18,765 bases of DNA from Phycisphaeraceae bacterium (GTDB lineage: Bacteria > Planctomycetota > Phycisphaerae > Phycisphaerales > Phycisphaeraceae): the NCBI GenBank assembly GCA_020851395.1, contig JADZCW010000240.1:1-18765 (forward strand). The letters run 5' to 3'. Position numbers and translations under genes: made by a program. Shown here in pieces: positions 6,716-13,598 of the stretch. Below the pieces are notes generated by a model. That model ran no database searches and was not told the origin of the DNA. It saw only the letters and a list, made by a program, of their open reading frames with translations. Within the stretch, counting starts at the first letter, position 1; each line of letters begins with the position of its first letter.

Positions 6716-7657
6716 ATGCCCCTCAAGATCGAAACGTACAACCCCAACTACCTCCCCGCCATGATCGATCTCTTCAACGAGCAGGCCGCGGTGGAGTCGC
6801 ACATCGTCACGCTCACCCCCGACATCTTCAACAAGCTCGTCGCGCCCAAGCCCTACTTCGATCCCAAGGGCCTTTTCATAGCCATCGAGAACGGCCAGGT
6901 CGTCGGCTGGTGTCACGCCTGCGTCGCCCATGCCACCGAGGTCTGGATGGATCACAACCGCACCCACGCCAGCATCGAGATGCTCGTCTTCCGCCCCAAG
7001 GACCTGCACGTCGGCCTCACCCTCGTCGCCGAGGCCGTCAAATGGCTCCGCCCCACCGGCCATGACCAGATCGAGGCCATCAACTGCCCCCGTGGCTATG
7101 CCTTCTACCGCTGTCTCTGCATCGGCGGCGAACGTCTCTGCCCCGCCTCCATCCCCCACGTCCACCTCGCCTTCTCACTCAGCGGCTTTGAAGTCATCGG
7201 CAGCGGCACCCTCCGCGTCGGCCCCCTCGACGCCCCCCCCAAGGTCCTCGACGCCGCCGTCGACCTCGAATACCGGATTGCCCCCCTGACCATGAACCAC
7301 GAGTCCACCCGCCAGTCCTTTGTCGGCTTCCAGCCCATGGTCATCGACGCCCTCGAAGACGGCAAATCCATCGGTGTCACCGGCTACGTCGTCATGCCCT
7401 ACCACGCCGCCAAGCTCGGCGCCCCCGTCGTCAACATCTACATGATGGCCGTCAACGAGTCCCACCGACGCAAGGGCATCGGCGCCGCCATGGTCAGCCG
7501 CATGCTCGTCGACGGCTACAAGCAGGGCGCCCGCTTCACCTCCGTCGGCGTCGACATGGACAACATGGCCGCCCAGCAGACCTACCACAAGTTCGGCATG
7601 CTCCCCCACACCCTCGTCTTCGACCGCCGCCTGCACCTCAAGCCCAAGACCGCCTGA
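6716..7657 (+). CDS. Two-domain GNAT-family N-acetyltransferase, paralogue 1
   Basis: A 313-aa protein with two GNAT-like halves. The C-terminal half carries the acetyl-CoA-binding motif A, VNESHRRKGIGAAMVSRML (about residues 245-263, R-R-K-G-I-G), followed by YHKFGM, typical of the fold's end. The N-terminal half (LPAMIDLFNEQ, GQVVGWCHA, EMLVFRP) looks like a second, degenerate GNAT domain. I chose ATG 6716 because AGGA lies 7 bases upstream and it aligns exactly with the start of the next gene. The frame is open back to 6554, but that part is unlike the paralogue. The protein is colinear, without obvious gaps, with the product of 7734-8675. Substrate unknown; such tandem GNATs can acetylate small molecules or proteins. 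Confidence 0.85.
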   Translation: MPLKIETYNPNYLPAMIDLFNEQAAVESHIVTLTPDIFNKLVAPKPYFDPKGLFIAIENGQVVGWCHACVAHATEVWMDHNRTHASIEMLVFRPKDLHVGLTLVAEAVKWLRPTGHDQIEAINCPRGYAFYRCLCIGGERLCPASIPHVHLAFSLSGFEVIGSGTLRVGPLDAPPKVLDAAVDLEYRIAPLTMNHESTRQSFVGFQPMVIDALEDGKSIGVTGYVVMPYHAAKLGAPVVNIYMMAVNESHRRKGIGAAMVSRMLVDGYKQGARFTSVGVDMDNMAAQQTYHKFGMLPHTLVFDRRLHLKPKTA

Positions 7658-7699
7658 CCCCAGGATCGCGCTCGTTTCTCCGTGATCTTCCGTTGTTAT

Positions 7700-7729
7700 A
7701 GCCCCCGGCTTCGCCGGGGGGTACGATCA
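7700..7729 (+). repeat. 30-bp hairpin repeat (family A), intergenic copy
   Basis: Arms CCCCCGGC (7702-7709) and GCCGGGGG (7713-7720) around TTC, followed by GGTACGATCA, which ends 4 bases before the ATG at 7734. It is 29/30 identical to 3216-3245 in coxC. Its TACGAT (7722-7727) could act as a -10 box, which would place the transcript start at or near the ATG. A possible role as terminator of the preceding gene is weakened by the absence of a T-run. Confidence 0.8.
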
Positions 7730-7733
7730 CCTC

Positions 7734-8675
7734 ATGCCCCTCCACCTCGACACCTTCCGCCCCGACCATCTGCCCGCCATGTCCGCGCTCTACAACCAGC
7801 AGGCCTCCGCCGAGCCCTTCATCGCTCCGCTCTCGCCCGACCTCTTCACCCACCTCGTCACCCCCAAGACCTACTTTGACCCCGCCGGCCTTTTCGTCGC
7901 CCATGAGCGCGGCCAACTCGTCGGCTGGTGTCACGCCGCCGTCGCCGGCGCCACAGAAACCTGGATGGACCCCGCCCTCGTCTTTGCCGGCCTCCAGATG
8001 CTCGTCTTCCGCCCCCAGCACCTGCACGTCGGCCTGGCCCTGATCACCGAGGCCGTCCGCTGGCTCAGCGCCAAGGGCCACTCCACCATCCACGCCATGA
8101 ACTCCCAGGCCAACTACCCCTTCTACCGTGGCCTGCACATGGGCGGTGAACGCCTCTGCCCCGCCACGCTGCCTCACGTTCATCTCGCCCTCGCCCTGTG
8201 CGGCTTCCGCGTCGTCGAGGAGAGCTGCTACCTCGTGGCCGAATTCCCCGACGCCCCCCGGATCCCGCCCACGCGCATCGACCTCGAATACGTCGATGCC
8301 CCCCTGACCGCCCCGCACCCCGCCCTGGCCGAGTCCTGGCTCGGCTTCGAACCCCGCCAGATCGAAGCCTTCCACCACGGCCGGCGCGTCGCCAACGTCG
8401 GCTGGGTCATGCTCCCGCATCACACCGCCAAGCTCCGCCGCCCCTGCGTCAACCTTTACCTGCTCGGAGTCATCGAGTCTCACCGCCGCCAAGGCATCGC
8501 CGCCGCCCTCGTCGCCCGCGCCTTCGCCCTGGGCTATCAACAAGGCGCCCGCCTGGCCACCCTCAACAGCGAGACGTGGAACCTCCCCGCCCATAGCACC
8601 TACCACAAGCTCGGCATGGCCCCCCACGTCCTCCTGCCCGACCGACGTCTCGACCTTCAGCCAACCGTTCCATAA
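7734..8675 (+). CDS. Two-domain GNAT-family N-acetyltransferase, paralogue 2
   Basis: A 313-aa tandem paralogue of the preceding gene, of exactly the same length and colinear throughout. Shared blocks include YFDP-GLF, VGWCHA, MLVFRP--LHVGL, GGERLCPA--PHVHLA, DLEY--APLT, ESHRR-GI-AA and TYHK-GM-PH. Motif A reads VIESHRRQGIAAALVARAF (R-R-Q-G-I-A), still compatible with acetyl-CoA binding. The many substitutions between conserved blocks point to an old duplication with diverged substrate choice rather than a recent copy. The ATG at 7734 lies 4 bases after the hairpin repeat; no ribosome site is visible. RNase PH follows after 47 bases. Substrate unknown. Confidence 0.85.
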   Translation: MPLHLDTFRPDHLPAMSALYNQQASAEPFIAPLSPDLFTHLVTPKTYFDPAGLFVAHERGQLVGWCHAAVAGATETWMDPALVFAGLQMLVFRPQHLHVGLALITEAVRWLSAKGHSTIHAMNSQANYPFYRGLHMGGERLCPATLPHVHLALALCGFRVVEESCYLVAEFPDAPRIPPTRIDLEYVDAPLTAPHPALAESWLGFEPRQIEAFHHGRRVANVGWVMLPHHTAKLRRPCVNLYLLGVIESHRRQGIAAALVARAFALGYQQGARLATLNSETWNLPAHSTYHKLGMAPHVLLPDRRLDLQPTVP

Positions 8676-8677
8676 AA

Positions 8678-8708
8678 CCCCCTGGCTTGGCCGGTACGAA
8701 GATCAACT
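8678..8708 (+). repeat. Degenerate relative of the family A repeat upstream of rph
   Basis: CCCCCTGGCTTGGCCGG (8678-8694), then TACGA, a 2-3 base insertion and GATCAACT. This resembles family A with one arm changed and four Gs lost; the ending GATCAACT also matches the sequence that follows the coxC copy. It is a weaker match than the two main copies and could be chance. Confidence 0.4.
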
Positions 8709-8722
8709 GTACCCTCATCCCC

Positions 8723-9472
8723 ATGCCCACCCCCACCACGAAATCTCCTTCCCGTCGCCCCAACCACCTCCGCCCCGTCACGATCAAACGCTACCCTGCC
8801 GCCTCTCTTTCCCCCGCCAGCATCCTGATCGAGCTCGGCCGGACCCGCGTCCTCTGCACCGCCAGCGTCGAGACCGATCTCCCCCCCTGGCTGCGCAAGG
8901 AAGTCGGCCCCGACGGCAAGCCCTCGCGCGGCTGGGTCACCGCCGAATACGCCATGCTCCCCGGCGCCACCCCTCAGCGTTCCAAGCGTGGCCCCAACAG
9001 CCGCGCCACCGAGATCCAACGCCTCATCGCCCGCGTCCTGCGCGCCGCCGTCGACCTCCAGCAGATGCCCGGCCTGCTCATCACCTGCGACTGCGACGTC
9101 CTATCCGCCGACGGCGGCACCCGCGTCGCCTCGATCACCGGCGCCTGCGTCGCCCTCGCCCACGCCCTGGATTGGTCCAAGAAGCAGGGCCTCCTCCCCA
9201 AGACCGCAAAACCCTTCCTCGGCCCCGTCGCCGCCGTCAGCGTCGGCCTAGTCGACGGCGCGCCTCACCTCGACCTCGACTACGCCCTCGACTCCCGCGC
9301 CGACGTCGACCTCAACGTCGCCATGGACCACCGTGGCCGCCTGATCGAAGTCCAGGGCACCGCCGAACGAGAGCCTTTCACCCGCAAACAACTCGACCAA
9401 CTCCTCGACCTCGCCGCCACCGGCATCCGCCGGCTCATGTCCGCCCAACGCAAGCTCCTCCGCCAGCGGTAG
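8723..9472 (+). CDS. rph: Ribonuclease PH
   Basis: A 249-aa phosphate-dependent 3'-to-5' exoribonuclease that trims tRNA precursors and acts on structured RNA; family members form hexameric rings in the cytoplasm. The sequence follows E. coli RNase PH nearly throughout: LRPVTI, VLCTASVE, GWVTAEYAMLPGAT, EIQRLIARVLRAAVDL, DCDVLSADGGTRVASITGACVAL, AAVSVGLVDG, and LIEVQGTAEREPFT. The metal/phosphate site aspartates are present as D190 and D196 in DSRADVDLN (D178 and D184 in E. coli). The frame is open upstream to a TTG at 8687, but ATG 8723 gives the usual short N-terminus. No ribosome site is visible. It lies between the acetyltransferases and the Lpt genes with no obvious functional link. Confidence 0.97.
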   Translation: MPTPTTKSPSRRPNHLRPVTIKRYPAASLSPASILIELGRTRVLCTASVETDLPPWLRKEVGPDGKPSRGWVTAEYAMLPGATPQRSKRGPNSRATEIQRLIARVLRAAVDLQQMPGLLITCDCDVLSADGGTRVASITGACVALAHALDWSKKQGLLPKTAKPFLGPVAAVSVGLVDGAPHLDLDYALDSRADVDLNVAMDHRGRLIEVQGTAEREPFTRKQLDQLLDLAATGIRRLMSAQRKLLRQR

Positions 9473-9526
9473 GGGGGACGCCGGCAGGGGCCCCGCTTGG
9501 GCATCGCTTCCGGGGGCCGGGGGCGG
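9472..9526 (+). other. G-run-rich rph-lptF intergenic segment with repeat-like end
   Basis: In a window whose + strand is overwhelmingly C-rich, these 55 bases carry five G runs (9472-9477, 9487-9490, 9499-9501, 9512-9516, 9519-9523). The part 9506-9523 reads like the family B 17-mer in reverse orientation, with one extra C. A loose G-quadruplex on the + strand is possible. GGTACCATCA follows at 9525-9534, 9 bases before the next ATG. Confidence 0.4.
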
Positions 9527-9543
9527 TACCATCAAGTCACCCC

Positions 9544-11208
9544 ATGCCCTGGACCCTCTACCGCTACATCCTCAAGGACCTACTCAAGCTCTTCGCGATC
9601 TGCGCGCTCTCCCTCGTCGCCGTCATCAGCGTCGCCAGCAGCCTCCAGCCGCTTAGCCAGGGCCTCCTGCGTCCCGGCACCTTCCTCAAGTTCGTCTACT
9701 ACACCGCCCCGATGATGCTCCAGTTCGCCGCCCCCTTCGCCGTGGCCTTCGCCGCCACCGCCACCTTCTCACGACTCAAGAACGACAACGAGATCCTCGC
9801 CGCCTGCGCCGCGGGCCTGAGCTACCGAACCCTCCTGGTCCCCGTCCTCTTCGTCGGCCTGCTGCTCACCCTCGCCCTCTTCACCGCCAGCAACTGGTGG
9901 ATCCCCCGTTTCTACCAGCACCGCGAACAATTGCTCTTCACCGAGGACCCCGAGGTCCTGCTCAACCTCATCAACCGCGGCCAGCCCATCCGCCTCGAGG
10001 ACTGGCTTGTCTACGCCGACCACGCCGAGGAGGGCGTGATCCCCCCCCAGGCCCTCGCCTCCGCCGTCCCCCCCAAGCGTCGCCTCACCCTCCACGGCTT
10101 CGCCGGCAACCGCACCGACGACCAGGGCCGCCTCCGCGCCGAGGTCACCGCCGAGTCCGCCGACGTCTACGTCTTCGTCCACGAAGGCCAGACCTGGATG
10201 ACCGTCCGACTCCGCAACGTCATGCTCTTCCACCCCGACGAGGGCGTCCTGCTCGCCTCCGACGACTTCGAGCTCCAACGCCAGCGCATCGTCAGCTCCC
10301 TCCGTGACGACCCCCAGTTCCTCAGCCTCCCCGAGCTCCGCCGGCTCGGCCGCCAGCCCGAACGCTTCGGCAACATCCACCGCGCCCGTCGCGAGCTCTA
10401 CTTCTCCATGATGGACCAGGAGCTCCTCCGCCAGATGCCCCCGCGCCTCACCGCCCCCGCCCCGGAAAGTGACGGCCTCGAACTCCTCGCCGGCTCCGAC
10501 CAGCACCGCTACCACCTCCAGGCCCCACGCGCCCAGCGCCGCGGCGACGTCCTGCTCCTCGAAGCCGACCCCAGCCGCGACGTCCGTCTCGAGGAAGAGA
10601 TCAACGGCTCCGTCCAGCGCGTCGCCACCGCCAAGTCAGCCACCATCGAGCTCCAGCACGTCGAGGAGCCCCGCCCGGATGTCCTGATGCTCGTCGAGCT
10701 CTCCGACGTCCAGGTCCAGGACGCCGCCACCGGCTCCCGCACCGGCCACACCCGCCTGACCCTGCCCCGCGCCCGCTGGCCTCAGCCCATCCTCCCCGAC
10801 CTCGCCTCCGCCTCCACCGCCGACCTCATCCACGCCGCCTCCCTCGAGCCCTTCGTCGATTCCCCCTCCGTCACCGCCAAGCTCACCTCCCTCCAGTCCG
10901 CCATCGCCGACCTCCTACGCAAGGCCATCGCCCAGCTCCACGACCGCGCCGCCTCCGCTGTCTCCGGCGCCCTCGTTCTCCTCCTGGCCACCGTCATGTC
11001 CCTCCGCCAGCAGGGACGCATGATCCTCGTCACCTTCGCCTGGGTCTTCCTCTTCACCACCCTCGCCGTCGTCCTGGCCGAGGGCGGCCGCGAGGTCACC
11101 ACCCGCCCCAACGCCACCATCTACCCAGGGCTCACCATCCTCTGGGCCGGCAACCTCCTGCTCGCCGGCGCCTCCGTCTACAACTACCTCAAACTCATCC
11201 GCCACTAA
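9544..11208 (+). CDS. LptF/LptG-family permease with very large periplasmic domain
   Basis: Inner-membrane permease of the lipopolysaccharide export machine (with LptB, not seen here), predicted to pull LPS out of the membrane. Three N-terminal helices (about residues 15-35, 50-75, 95-120) and three C-terminal helices (about 472-486, 493-512, 527-545) flank a hydrophilic domain of some 330 residues. The family start YRYILKDLLKLF and the block QLHDRAASAVSGALVLLLA before helix 4 support the call. At 554 aa it is far above the roughly 360 typical of LptF or LptG; all the excess is in the periplasmic beta-rich part. The ATG at 9544 gives the family N-terminus; the frame is open back to 9172, but that part overlaps rph. 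The next gene is its likely partner, 10 bases on. Confidence 0.88.
   Translation: MPWTLYRYILKDLLKLFAICALSLVAVISVASSLQPLSQGLLRPGTFLKFVYYTAPMMLQFAAPFAVAFAATATFSRLKNDNEILAACAAGLSYRTLLVPVLFVGLLLTLALFTASNWWIPRFYQHREQLLFTEDPEVLLNLINRGQPIRLEDWLVYADHAEEGVIPPQALASAVPPKRRLTLHGFAGNRTDDQGRLRAEVTAESADVYVFVHEGQTWMTVRLRNVMLFHPDEGVLLASDDFELQRQRIVSSLRDDPQFLSLPELRRLGRQPERFGNIHRARRELYFSMMDQELLRQMPPRLTAPAPESDGLELLAGSDQHRYHLQAPRAQRRGDVLLLEADPSRDVRLEEEINGSVQRVATAKSATIELQHVEEPRPDVLMLVELSDVQVQDAATGSRTGHTRLTLPRARWPQPILPDLASASTADLIHAASLEPFVDSPSVTAKLTSLQSAIADLLRKAIAQLHDRAASAVSGALVLLLATVMSLRQQGRMILVTFAWVFLFTTLAVVLAEGGREVTTRPNATIYPGLTILWAGNLLLAGASVYNYLKLIRH
10454..10470 (+). repeat. Possible degenerate family B 17-mer in lptF
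   Basis: CCCCCGCCCCGGAAAGT matches the coxC copy (3176-3192) at 15 of 17 positions. The following GACGG resembles the AGCGACGG after the coxC copy. It encodes a Pro-Ala-Pro-Glu-Ser linker inside the enlarged periplasmic domain. Codon bias could explain it. Confidence 0.3.
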
Positions 11209-11218
11209 CCTCTAGCCC

Positions 11219-12343
11219 ATGCCCACCCTCGACCGCTACATCATCCGCCAGTACCTCATCAACTTCGCCATCCTCCTGGGCGTCTTGATGACCCTCTTCG
11301 TCCTCGTCGACTTCGTCGCCACCATGGACGAGTTCGTCCAGGCCGCCCGCCGCCACGCCCACGACCTCGGCGGATTCCTCCCCGCCCTCGTCCGCATCAG
11401 CGTCGATTACTACTGGCCCGTCGTCATCCGCCTGTTCGGCATGGTCTGTGGCCTGGTCGTCGTCGGCGCCATGGGCTTCACCTACGCCGCCATGGCCCGA
11501 CAGGGCGAGCTCATCGCCGTCCTGACCGGCGGCGTCAGCCTCTATCGCCTCGCCGCCCCGGTCCTTGGCGTCGGCATCGCCGTCAACCTCCTGCTCCTGC
11601 CCATCCAGGAGTTCGTCATCCCCCCCCTGGCCAGCAAGCTCGTCCGCGACAAGACCGACCTCAAACGCGAAGCTTACCGCTCCTACACCATCGCCTACCT
11701 CCGCGATCAGAACGGCAGCCTCCTGACCGCCCAGCGCTTCGTCCCCGGCCCAGGCACTCCCACCATGCAGGGCGTCACCGTCCTCGTCCGCGACCCCAAC
11801 GGCAAGGCCCTCAAACGCATCCGCGCCTCCCAGGCTCTCTGGGACGCCGACCACCAGGTCTGGACCCTCGTCAACGGCTACGCCGTCGAGCCCACCCTCG
11901 GCCGCGACCGCACCCTCGCCGCCCAGCCCCCCGAGCCCGTCATCCAGTCCATCTTCGAGACCAGCCTCACCCCCGAGGTCATCCTCGCCCGACGCGCCTC
12001 GGCCTACCCCCGCCTCGTCAGCATCCACCAGCTCCTCGCCCTGGCCGCCAACACCTCCGTTGACCGTTCCCTCGTCACCCACATCATGCACTCCCGCTTC
12101 TCCGGCGTCGTCGTCAACATCCTGATCCTCCTCCTCGGCCTGCCCTTCTTCCTCGTCCGCCGACCCGCCAACCTCGTCATGCTCGCCTTCTACGCCGCCG
12201 CCGCCTGCATCACCGCCTGGGGCTTCGGCCTGATGCTCAGCTTCTACAGCGTCCCCGCGATCAATCCCGTCGCCTCCGCCTGGCTCGCCGTCGTCGTCCT
12301 CCTGCCCGTCAGCGCCATCTCCCTCCAGTTCATCGAGACGTAA
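11219..12343 (+). CDS. LptF/LptG-family permease (second partner)
   Basis: A 374-aa permease of normal family length, the likely heterodimer partner of the preceding protein in LPS extraction. The N-terminus LDRYIIRQYLINFAILLGVL is typical of LptG-type proteins. Helices lie at about residues 13-35, 65-90 and 100-125, then a periplasmic domain to about 270. The C-terminal part HSRFSGVVVNILILLLGLPFFLVRRP matches the conserved His-x-Arg-Phe block before helix 4, with two further helices following. It starts 10 bases after the previous stop, so the two are almost certainly cotranscribed. I do not assign F or G firmly because the two subunits share a fold. Confidence 0.9.
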   Translation: MPTLDRYIIRQYLINFAILLGVLMTLFVLVDFVATMDEFVQAARRHAHDLGGFLPALVRISVDYYWPVVIRLFGMVCGLVVVGAMGFTYAAMARQGELIAVLTGGVSLYRLAAPVLGVGIAVNLLLLPIQEFVIPPLASKLVRDKTDLKREAYRSYTIAYLRDQNGSLLTAQRFVPGPGTPTMQGVTVLVRDPNGKALKRIRASQALWDADHQVWTLVNGYAVEPTLGRDRTLAAQPPEPVIQSIFETSLTPEVILARRASAYPRLVSIHQLLALAANTSVDRSLVTHIMHSRFSGVVVNILILLLGLPFFLVRRPANLVMLAFYAAAACITAWGFGLMLSFYSVPAINPVASAWLAVVVLLPVSAISLQFIET

Positions 12344-12400
12344 CGCTTTTTCCTAACGCTCCCTACGGGTCAACCACGCATTGCCCCCCCGCCCCCGGGG

Positions 12401-12416
12401 CCGTATCTTGATACGG
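12401..12416. promoter_or_regulatory. Perfect palindrome just upstream of trpA
   Basis: CCGTATC-TT-GATACGG, a perfect 7-bp inverted repeat ending 3 bases before the trpA ATG. As DNA it could be an operator; as RNA it would hide the start region. It also contains a TATCTT that could serve as a weak -10. No ribosome site is present. Confidence 0.5.
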
Positions 12417-12419
12417 CTC

Positions 12420-13250
12420 ATGAGTCGCATCCCCACCATCTTCAAGCAGCAAAAAAACGCCGCCGGCCGCGACGGCAGGGGGGCCAAGACCCTCATCCCC
12501 TTCCTCACCGCCGGCGACCCCGACGTCCGCACCACCCTCCGTATGGTCGAAGCCGCCGAGCACGCCGGCGCCGCACTCTGCGAGCTGGGCATCCCCTTCT
12601 CCGACCCCATCGCCGACGGACCCGTCATCCAGGAGTCCATGCAGTACGCCCTCGACCACGGCTTCAAGCCCGCCCAACTCTTCCAGGCCGTCGCCGACGC
12701 CCGCCCCCGACTCAACCTCGGCCTCGTCGGCATGGTCAGCTACTCCATCGTCCACCGCATCGGCCCCGCCTCCTTCATCCGCCAGTCCAAGCAGGCCGGC
12801 TTCGACGGCTTCATCTTTCCCGACCTCCCCGTCGACGAATCCGCCCCCGCCCGCGACCTCGTCCTCAAGGAGGGCCTGACCTTCACCCTACTCGTCGCCC
12901 CCACCACGCCCCCCCAGCGCGCCGAGCGCATCGCCCGCGCCTGCACCGGCTTCGTCTATGTCGTCGCCCGCGCCGGCCTGACCGGCGAGCGTGGCGAGCT
13001 CCCCGCCGACCTCACGAACCGCCTCCAGCAGATCCGCCAAGCCACCGACCTGCCCATCGCCGCCGGCTTCGGCATCTCCACTCCCCAGCAGGTCCGCCAG
13101 GTCACCTCCGTCGCCGACGCCGCCATCGTCGGCTCCGCCCTCGTCCGCAAGGTCGCCGCCCTGCGCGCCACACCCGACCAGGCCGTCCAGGCCGTCACCG
13201 ACGCCGTCCGTGAACTTGCCGCCGGCCTACAGCCCGCCACCGCCCCATGA
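12420..13250 (+). CDS. trpA: Tryptophan synthase alpha chain
   Basis: A 276-aa TIM-barrel enzyme that cleaves indole-3-glycerol phosphate to indole and glyceraldehyde 3-phosphate and passes indole to the beta chain. The catalytic pair is present: E55 (CELGIPFSDP) and D66 (SDPIADGPVIQ), equal to Glu49 and Asp60 of Salmonella. Also seen are PFLTAGDP, GFIFPDLPVDE, LVAPTTP, the loop-6 segment YVVARAGLTGERG and the phosphate-binding AAGFGIS. ATG 12420 gives the standard N-terminus; the frame is open 39 bases upstream to 12381, which would add 13 residues unlike the family. No trpB lies nearby. Its stop overlaps the next start as ATGA, so the downstream membrane protein is probably coupled to it. 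Confidence 0.97.
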   Translation: MSRIPTIFKQQKNAAGRDGRGAKTLIPFLTAGDPDVRTTLRMVEAAEHAGAALCELGIPFSDPIADGPVIQESMQYALDHGFKPAQLFQAVADARPRLNLGLVGMVSYSIVHRIGPASFIRQSKQAGFDGFIFPDLPVDESAPARDLVLKEGLTFTLLVAPTTPPQRAERIARACTGFVYVVARAGLTGERGELPADLTNRLQQIRQATDLPIAAGFGISTPQQVRQVTSVADAAIVGSALVRKVAALRATPDQAVQAVTDAVRELAAGLQPATAP

Positions 13251-13573
13251 ACGCCGTCCCCTCGCACCACATCCCGATGCGAACCGTCGTCCTGGGCTGG
13301 GCCTGGGCCTTGGCCTTGATGCTCCTGGGACTGACCCTCTGGCTCGCCGCCGACCACGACGGCCCGACCCTCACCAGCCTCCTGACCAGCCTCGGACTGG
13401 TCTGCCTCTGCGGCGCTCATTTCATCTTTCTCGTCCTGGTGGCCGATCATCTCTGTCCACACGCCCCCGATCGATTCCGCCTCGCCTGCCAGGGCGCCGC
13501 GGGTTTGTTAACCTGGATGTCCATGATCTGGGCCGCTTGGCTGGCGGTCGACACGCTCCAGCGGAGCCTGTGA
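13247..13573 (+). CDS. Small three-helix membrane protein of unknown function
   Basis: A 108-aa protein not recognised as any family. It has three hydrophobic segments: about residues 13-35, 42-66 and 82-103. Short loops lie between them, one containing His and Cys (DHLCPHAPDRF). It overlaps the trpA stop by the 4-base ATGA and is followed after 25 bases by the TPR protein, so it may belong to one transcript with both. Overlap with trpA, codon use like its neighbours and coherent hydrophobicity support it being real. Confidence 0.7.
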   Translation: MNAVPSHHIPMRTVVLGWAWALALMLLGLTLWLAADHDGPTLTSLLTSLGLVCLCGAHFIFLVLVADHLCPHAPDRFRLACQGAAGLLTWMSMIWAAWLAVDTLQRSL

Positions 13574-13598
13574 TTTCACTCTAACCGGAGGTTGCCCG

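Noticed and set aside
7700..7720. Intrinsic terminator for the first acetyltransferase gene
   Set aside because: The stem is strong but no T-run follows on the + strand, and the same sequence lies inside the translated coxC, where termination would be lethal to the gene.
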